Shown piece by piece: positions 24,105-34,493 of a stretch of DNA of 64,000 nt. Each line of letters opens with the position of its first letter. Position 1 is the stretch's first letter. The notes beneath the pieces were generated by a model. The model worked only from the letters and a program-made list of their open reading frames with translations, was not told the origin of the DNA and ran no database searches. Made by a program: the position numbers and the translations under genes. Where the stretch lies: the NCBI GenBank assembly GCA_963922205.1, contig CAWUHX010000226.1, positions 1-64,000 on the forward strand, written 5' to 3'. The stretch is from Romanomermis culicivorax. Its lineage: Eukaryota; Nematoda; Enoplea; Mermithida; Mermithidae.

Positions 24105-27100
24105 TCCCTAACTGCTACAACCAACTAGAGAAGAAAAGTATCCGTAAACGCAGGTGGTATATTATTTCGTGAACATCTTTCTGCGCGTGGAGGCTCGTTT
24201 GGAAGAAGTCTATAAGGAAGAAATACAAGAAATAGGAAGTACAGCCGTCAAAGCCGATTATGCGAAGCTTTTTCTGTATAATTTTTTAATCCAAAAATGG
24301 TATATGAGGGTTAGTTGAGTAGGCTCACAAATTTTCAGTTCTATGCGACATATGGTTTAGCAGGAAATGGCAAAAATATCAAATAGTACTTTCTTTCCAC
24401 TCTTGATTTTTACAAGCATTTCAAGAAAAACAGACAATATGTCTGCTATATTCATAGCGTTTTCTGCCAAACCACACGCCACGCCATGGAACTGAAAATT
24501 TCCGACGTTATTCAACTAACCCTCAGAAATTTTTCAGGTACGATATTCTGCAGTAAAATCTTTCTATAGGCGATTTTCAACTGAATGCATGTTTTTGTTA
24601 TTTTTCATTATAGAAGCACTTTTTTAAACCACAGTATCGGAATCTTCCCATCAAGAATCAAAATGATTGAAAATCTGATAGGTTTTTCAACAAAAATGTT
24701 TCTTGCAACCATTCAAATTTGTTCGGCCGAACGATCATTACTTTTCGTCGAAAAATACAAAGAAGCCTCAAATAGCGAATCGAAAAGTTTGAGAGCAGTC
24801 AAAACGAATTTGCATAGGGACAAAATAGTAGATCATTTCATATAGATGTCAACACAAAGAAGAAAACGATCAAGCGAGAATTTCGAATAACTATCTGAAT
24901 TTATTTTATACAGGAAAATAGGCGATAATGATCAACCATATAAAAAAGCAGAGCGATCAACTGAGAACAAATGCAGGCAACTTTTTTGGGTCGTAGAACG
25001 CTAGAATGAGACTATTGCTGAAACAGAAAATCAACGCTTGAAAAATGATTGTAAAGAATAGAAAATGAAGCGCATTATTCCCCATTTGATTTTTTTGTCA
25101 CTATGTGGTTATAAAGTGTGACGAAAATACTTTCAAAGCTTTACCATACGTGCACGTTGAGGGTTGGGAATATTGAACCCCAGCGGATATTGATTGACCC
25201 TCAGCAGATCCTTGCTGACCCCAGCAAATTCGACCTACAGCAATGATCCAGAAGATGATGAAGGAAAATGAGCAAGAGATACGAATAGAAAGTCGTCATA
25301 AGGACGAAAATGATCCTTTACTTTCACGAATTTTCTAAACGAAGACTTGATTTCAAAGTGTTAATAACATTAACACTTGAAAAAATGCTGACCAAGCAGA
25401 GTTTCACATATTAGAATATAGATTGAAAAATGTGATGCTAAAACACCTTTCTTTTCGTTATCAAGAAACCTACTCCCTGTGCTGGCTGACAGCCGGCAGA
25501 AATTCTGTGCTGGCGCATGAGCTTTACTAGAGTATTTTTCTAAAAAAATATGAGATTTACCACTATAATCTCAACCAGTGTACGATTTTAACCTTTGTAT
25601 TAATTTAATCACAATTACTGTCCGGTGGCTAATTTTAAAACTGATCCAATAACTTGGACGCACCAGTAGCACTTGGAAAGTATTCTTGAGTTGATTCGCT
25701 TACAAATTTTTGTAATCAACGTCTCCTCGTTTTTGTGGTTCTCGATTGATCCAAAAAGTGAACGCGTTCCCATCAAGACAATGATTCCTTTATGCAGAAT
25801 ATTGGCTCTTAAACAACTGTTTCATTTCACCCACTGAATCGACTCAGCTATTACCCACAATTCTGAATAGGCCCACCGATAAGAGTTGGTGTTTTAGATT
25901 AACGATTTTCTGTGAAAATATTCACGAGTACAATTTTCTACAAGCAAGTCATTTTGTTGAAGAGAAACCTATGGCTTGATACTCGATGAATAGAAGCTGA
26001 ATTGAGTAAATCGTGAAAAAGTTCGAGTGCCTAAATCGGTACTGCATATAAAAACCGATGGTCATATCAACACTATTGGCTGAAATGATACAATGGCTGG
26101 AAATGAAAATTGAATGAATCACAACTGACTAACTAAAAAAGGGTGGTGATAAGTGATAACTAGAATAGCACAGTTTGCTCGTTAGCAACGATACCGTATC
26201 GACGATCAAATTTGATTTGCAGCGATCATCCAAGGAAACTTCAGCAAATTAATTTAATCTGAATGACATTTTACAATAGAAAACTGTCGGGAAATATGAA
26301 TCCGGTGAACGAGTAAAATTAAACTACATAACAACAGGCGCATGGAAGTTTCATGTAAAAAAGTAGCAGCTGAAAGGATCCGTATGTGTAGAAAGAATAT
26401 TTCGGACAAAAATTTTTATATCATCGAGTCCGCGCTTCAAAAAAGCCTGTCCAACTTTTTTTCGAATGGATAGACGCGACACACTTTCCTCTCATCAATA
26501 AAAAGTTAATAACTAAACCATCGGAGTCAAGCTATCTCTACAAGATACAAAAAAATTTGCATAATTCTGAGACGTTAAGAAACACGAGTCATGTCTTTAG
26601 AGCCGTTTAAAAGCTTTTCCGTAAATTGAGGGCGAGAAAGAGGGATGAAGCTTTTAGCTAAAACAAACATTTCGGAGATGGGACTGCGCAACTGGTTCAT
26701 CCCACTAAACTTTCAAGCGCGAAACAAAACAGAGAAAATTAGCTTAATTTTTATGCAAATAGACATATGTGTAACTTGGTCCAAAGTAAATTTTGCTTTG
26801 CGCAGAATTTGCAACTTGGTGACTCTCAATGTTTACCACACTCTACAGCACAACAATTTCTTTTGTAGTCCAAGCGCTATAAATTTGAGAACTACTTTCT
26901 ATCCAAGAAATGGCTTCGTGAAAAACTGAAGATATTTTTTGACTCAATAGATTCAATTGAGTTCGAAATGATTTTGTTGCTAAATACCATTGAAAATAGC
27001 GTCAAAAAGTTCAGTGATTCAACTCTACAAAATTGGATAAGCACTAAGCAGGCTGCTGATTACGAACGACTTTGAAAAAAATTTGCGGTAATGGTTCTTT

Positions 27101-27865
27101 CTCCCACACTTACCTGTCGACAAAAATTTTTTTCTATCATCTTTGGTATTATATTTGCTGTTCGTTCTTTTCAGGTTATTATTTATTTTTCGCCGTTGTT
27201 CTTCATTTGCATAAAAAATATCCTCAGAATTTCCCATCGCAGTCGAAATTTTCGCGTCGTCATTGTCGTTCAAAAGCGAAGCCATGATATGCAAATTAGG
27301 CTACCCCGGTGATAAAAAAAGAGAATCAATTTCTTTTTTTCAAGTAATAATAATAATGTATCTGGACGATCTTTCCTATACGGCTATTAACAGAACCGTG
27401 TGAAAATTGATACCAATAAAAAGTGGCGGAAAGTAACACATTCGCGCAAACACCTACAAAAGGAACATTGATAAATGGACTATTAAAAATTCTATACAAA
27501 GACAACTTGAAAATTTTTTCACTGGAGAAGAAACAGGCTGTCCCCGAGGAGAACTTTGGTAAAAACGGTTCCGAGACTTGTCATTACAGAACTGTTATTC
27601 ATTCACCTGTTACCAGCGCACATTTTTCTCGTTTCAGCCACCCGTATTTTATGCAGATCCACTACATTTCTTTCGATGCTGGGTCATTTCTCCAACCTAC
27701 ACAAAACTACTAAAAATAGAATGGTCGTTTTGTTGCGTTTCACCGACTTTTTTTGATCGTTCGACTGCCGTAAAAGTACTATTTCCTGGACTGATTGGCC
27801 GACCATTTGAGCATCAGCAACTTAACACAGGTTTTTCCTACCGTGCTGCAGATTTTTTTGCAATA
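24105..27865. other. Intergenic DNA with repeat fragments
   Basis: It contains part of a MITE M1 (about 24300-24445, ending AAGCATTTCAAGAAAAACAG) and a family I element at about 25145-25525. No convincing exon was found; the ORFs at 24585-24845, 26645-26929 and 27423-27880 have no recognisable domain. Confidence 0.5.
25145..25525 (+). repeat. Family I element (word CCCCAGCAGA), copy 1
   Basis: The left arm has repeated CCCAGCGGATA/CCTCAGCAGATC/CCCCAGCAAATT words interleaved with CTTGCTGACC. The interior has GAAGATGATGAAGGAAAATG. The right end has the inverted GCCGGCAGAAATTCTGTGC. The same sequence order recurs at 41423-41850 and, inverted, at 32175-32575. Confidence 0.7.
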
Positions 27866-27869
27866 ATTT

Positions 27870-28140
27870 TTGAAATTTGATGATGATCAGAATTCCCCAA
27901 AAAACCAATTATTTGTTAGCATAATCAAAATTTTTAAAAAAGTTGATCTTGATCAAAATTCTCAAAACAGTCGAAATTTCTGATTATCAAAGATTCTAAT
28001 TTTTTAAAGATCACAATTTTTATTCTCTTCTGAAATTTCGATCATGATCAAAATTGGCAGAAAATAAAAATTTCGGATCATGATTAAAATTTCTAAAAAA
28101 TGAGAAATTTCGATCCTGATCAAAATTTTTTTGACATTTG
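27870..28140. repeat. Degenerate array of the word GATCATGATCAAAATT
   Basis: About eight imperfect units of the form AAATTTCGATCATGATCAAAATT with substitutions in the central palindrome (GATCTTGATCA, GATCCTGATCA, GATCATGATTA). It lies immediately left of the family B element. Confidence 0.6.
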
Positions 28141-28217
28141 ATGAGTTCTTTTTACCTTCCATATCTTTTTTAAAAGTTTCCAAACTTTTGAGATCAAATT
28201 AGAAAAAAACAATAGGT

Positions 28218-29034
28218 ACATATAAGGGTAGGAATCATTAGCGCAGTCGGTTCAAAAGCGCAGCCAAATGTTCAAAAGCGCAGTCAATGCAAATGGGTTC
28301 AAAAGCGCAGTCAGTGATAAACTATTCCACAATAGTTTAAAGGGTCAAAAGCGCAGGCAACAGTCAGCTACAGACAAAATTTCACCTAAAAATAGATATA
28401 AATTTTTCGAAAACTGAGTGGGCATGCTACACGAGAATAATACTTAAGAAATGCATCTCATTAAGAAAAAGCGTCATTTTTTGGCCTCTTTTTGAGTGCT
28501 TCCAAAAATAGGCAACTTGTACATGGTGCTAAGTTCACTAGAGCGTTTTCGACTGTTGTTCCATCGTTTGTAAAATCGTTCTTCTCAATTTGCTCCAAAT
28601 TGTACCATCCCAATGAATTTCGGTGAAGCGAGCTACATGTTAAATCATTTTCTGAAAACCAAGATTCTTTCGTATGCAAATCCTTTAAATTCGAATCAAC
28701 TTTACCAATTTCGTAAAAAATCGCAACAAGTTTTGAGAACCACCGGTGAACTCAACGAATATTGGCTTTGTTTGGAATGCGAAAAAATTTTGAAAACTCG
28801 TGGAAAAGAAGATAATGAATTATATTCAACAATTATCGTTTGCAATGATACAATTTTGAAAAATCCAATGATTGGGCATCACAGTGATTGCGATTACAGA
28901 AATTTTGGCGCCGTGACGAAACATTTGACTGCGCTTTTGAAACTTTTGGCTGCGTTTTTGATGCTCCTGCGCTATTGAAACAACTGGCTGCGCTTTTGAA
29001 GCAACTGCGCTTTTGACCCCCCAATCACATATAA
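28218..29034. mobile_element. Word-array foldback element, family B (word TTCAAAAGCGCAG)
   Basis: The left arm (28238-28355) has about five copies of TTCAAAAGCGCAG(C/T)C; the right arm (28927-29016) has about five inverted copies (CTGCGCTTTTGAA). The direct repeat ACATATAA occurs at both edges (28218-28225 and 29027-29034) and may extend with one mismatch. The interior carries an ORF with a transposase-type zinc finger, so this is probably a deletion derivative of a Mutator-like transposon. Confidence 0.72.
28613..28978 (+). CDS. FLYWCH/GCM-like zinc-finger fragment of a MULE transposase (putative)
   Basis: The ORF has a Tyr-Trp-x-Cys-x2-Cys core (YWLCLEC, residues 50-56), basic residues KTRG just after it, Cys77, and a His-His-x2-Cys end (residues 89-93). 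This order resembles FLYWCH and WRKY-GCM1-class zinc fingers, which in animals often precede MULE transposase cores. The C-terminal 20 or so residues translate the right-arm array and are not expected to be functional. There is no DDE core, so it could at most bind DNA. The ATG is simply the first in the frame; the original start may lie upstream. Confidence 0.4.
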   Translation: MNFGEASYMLNHFLKTKILSYANPLNSNQLYQFRKKSQQVLRTTGELNEYWLCLECEKILKTRGKEDNELYSTIIVCNDTILKNPMIGHHSDCDYRNFGAVTKHLTALLKLLAAFLMLLRY

Positions 29035-31364
29035 TGGTCGGACATTCAAAGAACAGAAAATTATCGAACGCAGAAAAAAAGAGTTGAAGTCGAAAAAAGA
29101 TAACAGACGGCCAGAAAGTCGAGATCATTTGGTTAATCGAGTTGGTCACAGAACGGCAACAATCGAAGAATGAACGCAGTCGGAGAATCGAAGCGCTCGG
29201 AGAAGGTAAAGACAACGGACACAACGAGCTCTCAGCGCAACTTCTATTCAAAATTACGGAAGACTCATTGATCCTATTCAATATAATTTTTCTTCATGAT
29301 GATGCATACTCTTTGATCATCCTTTTCAACCATAAAAAGACTATCATAATTCATTTCGTGAACTCTAGTAGACTGCGTTTGGCGAAACTTCGACTGTTGC
29401 TTTTTAATTTGAGAGTTAAAGTAATATTCAAAAATCGGCGTCGGTAACACAAACGATCCACAACGATCATAAACTACAGAAATTCCAAATGATTAAACTT
29501 TTTCGAGACGAATGGAAGCAGGTTGTTCCTAAAAAACCGTATAATGCATCACAAACACTTCTACAGACAAACTTATGCGAAAAGGGTAATGGGACACCGA
29601 ACATCGGAAACTCGCGAGAAGTCAAACATTGAGTCAGCAAGTAGACATTTTCATGAATATTCAAAAACTATCCTATTTCGCCTCAATATGTAGGAGTTTT
29701 TCTCCAGTTAATGGAACGTCTACGCGGAAGAGTACAACTAAATGCGATGTAGTTTTGTACACATTATAATATGCAAATCAACCATCTATGAATCGTCGAC
29801 TGCGCATGGCTCTCTTTTTTCAAAAATTTGAGAGGTTAATATACCCGTCTTTCTCTCCTATTGATAAAAATGAGTATCGTTTTTTTAAATTTTACTGGAA
29901 AGTGTCGATGGCGAATAATAAATGTCGGGAAATCGAGACTGAAAAAAAGAAGACTTGCAAAAAACGATGGCAAGGATTGGCCTCTTTTACATTTGACGGT
30001 CAGTGAATTGTAGTGAAATTGACAGCCTCTAGTGTTAAGGATCCTCCTTGGCTACTCGCATAGTAAAAGATGTTTTCTAGTAAAATTTGACAATCATCTA
30101 GGGCATCAACATGAAACGCAAGTGCGAGAAATGTGCCAAAAAACGACGTTGAAGTGTAGCACACCATGATTTCCTATGAAAGAAGTAATTTTCATTAAAT
30201 AAATCTACGGTTGTCAGTTTATGAATACTGAATTTTGTAATGCATAGTTGAGTTTCAAATGAGCTCGAGGAGATTCAAAGATTGCTGTTGATAGATAGAT
30301 TTCCGGTCGAAAATAATAAAAAATACATAATTCTGTGCTGCGATTTAGCAACATGAATAGGTAACAAGCCTGAAAAGCCAAGCTAATTTGATTCCGTAAT
30401 GACAAAAAATTGTCCCCCTGAAAAAAAACCATATTTCGACGGGCAAACCATACACAATCCCCAAAAATTTAGAAAGCGAAATAGCAACAATAGACTATAC
30501 AAACAATGTAAATGCCAGAATATGTCATAATGCGAATTAGGGCTTCTCTTCGAACGGAAACAAGTTAGAAACTATCTTTTGGAAGAAGACATGTTCATTC
30601 TCAGATGGTTTTTCTGATTTTTGATAGAAAAAAACGACGAATTTGCAGACAGAAATCCAATTTTTGCTTAATTAACTTCTCGAAAAACCACAAGTTTCGC
30701 ACCAAGAAGCTCTATTAAAAACGGACAAATAAGACATTTCGTCACAATACTGCTCACGTCAATGTGCAAGAGCGCATCATTAGCACATGCAAAATGGATA
30801 TGTGACACCCCACCCGGTAAAAAAACCCGTGAAGATGAAAAATGTTGTTTGGTCATTCGACGCACACAGGCATACAACATTGTAGGATCGAAAACTAAAC
30901 AAAATGGCGGTCATAGGGGCCACACCAGAAAAGATGCTAGCTGCTAGCTAGAACTATTTTTAGCTAAAAGAATCGAGCTCCGACCTACCACCGAAAGCGA
31001 AGACGAGTATGTATATAAAGAACACATGGGTTTTTTTTGTCAAAAATGCTAAACACAATTTACTATTGACAAAAAGAAATAAAAGTAAGCATGAAAATGC
31101 TGCTCAGAACGTTAGAAATGGGATATTTGAGAAATTGGAGACCGGAGAATGTTTTGTCTTGACAAATGAGGCTTCTTTCTTCTCCTTGACTTGGAAAACG
31201 AGTTTTTGTTTGATTGATAGCTAATAATTTGAGCAAGCTTTTTTGTTTTTTCTGTTTGTTCTGATAACCAAGATAATGTGGTCTATCTGTTTGAAAAATA
31301 AATCCTTGAACGCGTCTTTGTCCATAAAAATTTGATGCAAGACACCCCGTTTATTGAAGGTTAG
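29035..31364. other. Intergenic DNA, no recognised gene
   Basis: Neither strand has a credible exon or a recognisable element; the short ORFs are low-complexity or lack any domain signature. Confidence 0.45.
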
Positions 31365-31442
31365 GAGTCAAAAGCGCAGCCGGTTTCAAAAGCGCAGCCG
31401 AAAATTTCAAAAGCGCAGCAGCTGTTTCAAAAGCGCAGCAAG
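31365..31442. repeat. Solo terminal array of family B
   Basis: Four copies of TCAAAAGCGCAGC sit in one orientation with no inverted partner within 2 kb. This is consistent with a truncated or recombined family B element. Confidence 0.65.
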
Positions 31443-31821
31443 TGTCTTTTTGTCTTCTGTTCGATTTAAACTGATTCGTTCCTGAAACAGGGCCGTTCAA
31501 AGACTTATGGACGTCGTAGAAGCTTATGAAATTCCGATTTTTGTACATCTCTATACTGAACTGTAAGGGATGTCCCGGGGCCGCCTTTTTTGAAATGATA
31601 TTTTTTAATTACTTTTTTACAGGCTTTAAAAACATATTTTTTACATAGAATTCCACAAACCTTTAACCAAATCAATGTCTGCATTTGCCCAGAAAAACAT
31701 GGAAAGTAATAAGACACAAAAAAACAAAAACAACCTAGCATAACACGAACTTTTAATTCTTAAAACGTTCCATGCATGGATTTCAGACCATGCGATTTTA
31801 GAATTCAGTTACGAACGGGCT

Positions 31822-32075
31822 TTGAACTGTTTTATATAAAATGCTTCCAAATAGAAAAGTGACACAAATCAGTACTGTCGTCAAAATCATTTACATACAG
31901 CTCTTACTGTAAAATTTTTCACTCGAAAAATTGTTAAAGGCTAGGTCAGTTTGCTCACGAATTTTCAGTCCTATATGGTATATTGTTTATCAGAAAATCC
32001 TGAAAATCTCAAATACTACTTGCTTTCCACTTTCATTATTAAGAAGCATTTCAAGAAAAACAGGCTATAGGTGAA
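31822..32075. repeat. MITE M1 copy, close relative of 9305-9555
   Basis: It shares GTGACACAAATCAGTACTGT, CTCTTACTGTAAAATTTTTC and the terminal CATTTCAAGAAAAACAGGCT with other copies. The left terminus GAACTGTTTTATATAAAATG is diverged. Confidence 0.7.
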
Positions 32076-32174
32076 CACAAGTGTCCGTATCCACATTCTT
32101 AATCCCTTACTGTCTGAAAAACGGATACGGACAAAGAGAGGAATAGGAGCTGAAGTGACCACAGTGTTGACCAT

Positions 32175-32575
32175 ACAAGTGCAGCATGAAAATTCTGCTG
32201 GTGATCAGCCAGAACATAGGGTGGGATAGAATTTTTTTCTTTCCTGATAACCAAACGAAAGATTTTCTAACATACAAGCAGCAAATTTTTCGATATATAT
32301 TAGTCAATTATGTGAAACATTTTACTTCGTCAGCACTTTTGAAATTTTTGGAATCAAGTATGATTTGTTCAGAAAAATCTTTGAACTACAGCATAATTAT
32401 GACGCTCTTGTCTTCCTTATTACTCATTTTCTTTCATCATCTTCTTGATCAATGCTAGGTGGTCGAATATGCTGAGGGTCAGCAAGAATCTGCTGAGGTT
32501 CAATTAAAATTTGTTGGAGGTCGAAATCTCCCAAACCCCCTCGATGTGCATGTGTTGATTGTCTTAGCACCTATT
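32175..32575 (-). repeat. Family I element, copy 2 (inverted)
   Basis: Reverse-complemented, it contains GATGATGAAAGAAAATGAG-type sequence and the words CCTCAGCAGATTCTTGCTGA, matching 25145-25525 and 41423-41850. It ends in ATGTGCATGTG, near the family's CATGCAC terminus. Confidence 0.65.
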
Positions 32576-32788
32576 CTTCCATTCATGATCGACAAACATG
32601 GACATTTCTGAAATTACTCATTTTTCTACGCCTGGGACCAGGCCTCCTTTTTCTGATTAGTCTGCGCGGACAGCACGGAAACTCCTATATTATCTGTGCC
32701 TGCACTGGTGCCCATGCCTGCATTTCGAGCCTCCCCGTGAATTAGAGGCACCCATTTGGAGAATGCACAAAAGATAATTTTCCTGTTG

Positions 32789-33859
32789 CCGGTTGCATCA
32801 AAGCAGTTGAACTCGAGCTCGAGCTAAACCCGAGCTCGAGTTAAACCCGAGCTCGGGTTTAACTCGAGCTCAGTCTGTCGGATTGCATGAAAATTTTTGC
32901 CAATTTTTAAATCCGAGCTCGAGTTTAGCGCAATTGAGAAGTTAAACTTGGTCGTTAACAGGTTTAAGTCTGAGAGTGTTACTTCAATTTGCGTGTTGTT
33001 GTTTTTCCCATTTGTTATGCAACAGTTATACAATAGTTGGTTTCTTTTTCGTTGTTTATGCCTCATGAGTAATAAGAATGGACTTTCTGCGGCTGCGATT
33101 ACTTAATCGAAATGTGGAGTGAGATAGGGTTTTTCGAGACAGAAATAATGCCTTCGTCCGCTATACTTTTCTATTGTAATTCCTTCTTCCTGTGGTTTCT
33201 GGATTGCGGAGCACAGAATCAAGAATGTTGCGATGCTCCAAACTGAGTTCACGCAATCACAAATCTTCGTTTGCAGTCCAATTTGGCTAAGATTTTTTTT
33301 TCACTCGTATTTTAAAAAGTGGAATAAAAAAACATAGGGTTTCTTTCTTCGGCAAAAAAATGGACACAACAAATTGACTTTATGGCTATATGACACATAC
33401 AATGCAGAAAGTATGTACTGTGGCACATTTTTATTTCTAAAAAGTGTTATTTACTTATAGTCTGTTTTTCTTGAAATGCTTCTAATTGATGAAAATGGAA
33501 AGCAAGTAGTATTTCAGATTTTCTGATAAACCATATATCATATAGTAATGGAAATTTGTGAGCGTACTGACCTAACTTTTAACAATTTTTCGAGTGAAAA
33601 ATTTTACAGTAAGCGCTCTATGTAAACGATTTTGACAACGATACTGATTTGTGTCTCTTTTCTGCTTTGAAAGCATTTTATAAAAAACAGACTACAGTTG
33701 TGCCCGAGCTCGAGTTGAACCTCAGGTTTAGCTAAACTTGAGCTCGATATGTTTGATGCAACGCCTAAAAGTTAAACCTGACGTCGAGTTTAGCTAAACC
33801 TGAAGTTTAACAGTTCAAACCGAGCTCGAGTTCAGCCTCAGGTTTAGTTAATGCAACCG
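32789..33859. mobile_element. Word-array element, family F (word CCGAGCTCGAGTTTA)
   Basis: The termini are inverted: CCGGTTGCATCAA on the left and CGGTTGCATTAA (reverse-complemented) on the right. The left arm (32809-32935) and right arm (33705-33850) carry repeated GAGCTCGAG and AGGTTTAGCTAAAC words that are themselves partly palindromic. The interior contains a complete MITE M1 (33456-33696). No ORF of interest lies inside, and a target duplication is not clear. Confidence 0.7.
33456..33696. repeat. MITE M1, best-preserved termini
   Basis: The left end is TATAGTCTGTTTTTCTTGAA and the right end is TTTATAAAAAACAGACTACA, an inverted pair. TA flanks suggest a Tc1/mariner-type origin. It is nested in the family F element. 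Confidence 0.75.
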
Positions 33860-34393
33860 ACCTCTGTTCTATACTCACAACAGCACGTATACATTGAAGT
33901 TTTTCATACTCATTAGTTGAATAAACAGAATTACTGCCCAGCGATTTTGTTGACGTTAGGATCTTCCAGGAAATAAAATTATCCTTGTTTGACCTAATGT
34001 ACAGTCGAATTTAGACTAAAGTTTATTGGACTAATGACTTGATTACAAATCGAGAAAAGGACAAACTCATGGAAGAGTAGAGAGACGTCTCTAATAATGA
34101 GCTTGGAATATATTAAAAGTCCAAACGACTTTGAATGCAAGAAATGTCATAACTTTGCAACAATTTAGCATGGAGCACCAAAAACTGTGATATTTTCGGT
34201 CTCTCAAATGCAAGAAAATGCACTTGTTCAGTACTCGGCAGTCAAATTTTCGTTTGTACAATACAAAACAGGACAATATCTCTATTTGTACCGCAGTATT
34301 TTTCACACGTGAAGTACAAGAAAAATGTAAAACGGTTCAGTGATGCAGATTTTAGTAAAAAGAACACCAGTGCACAGGCAAAAGTAAATATGA
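33860..34393. other. Spacer between family F element and the repeat-protein gene
   Basis: A+T-rich DNA with no gene or repeat that I can identify on either strand. Confidence 0.4.
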
Positions 34394-34399
34394 TTTATT
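34394..34399 (-). terminator. Polyadenylation signal of the repeat-protein gene
   Basis: AATAAA on the minus strand, about 95 bases beyond the stop codon at 34494-34496, at a suitable distance for 3' end formation. Confidence 0.6.
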
Positions 34400-34493
34400 A
34401 AATAGGATGATTAACAGAATTAAAATCATTTGTTGATGATAGGCAAACCCGCCATATATTGTGTGGTATTGGAAATCAGCGTTTCGCAGTTGT

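Noticed and set aside
28826..29281. Minus-strand ORF with repeated KRSQ and KAQ motifs.
   Set aside because: The repeats simply translate the family B right-arm array.
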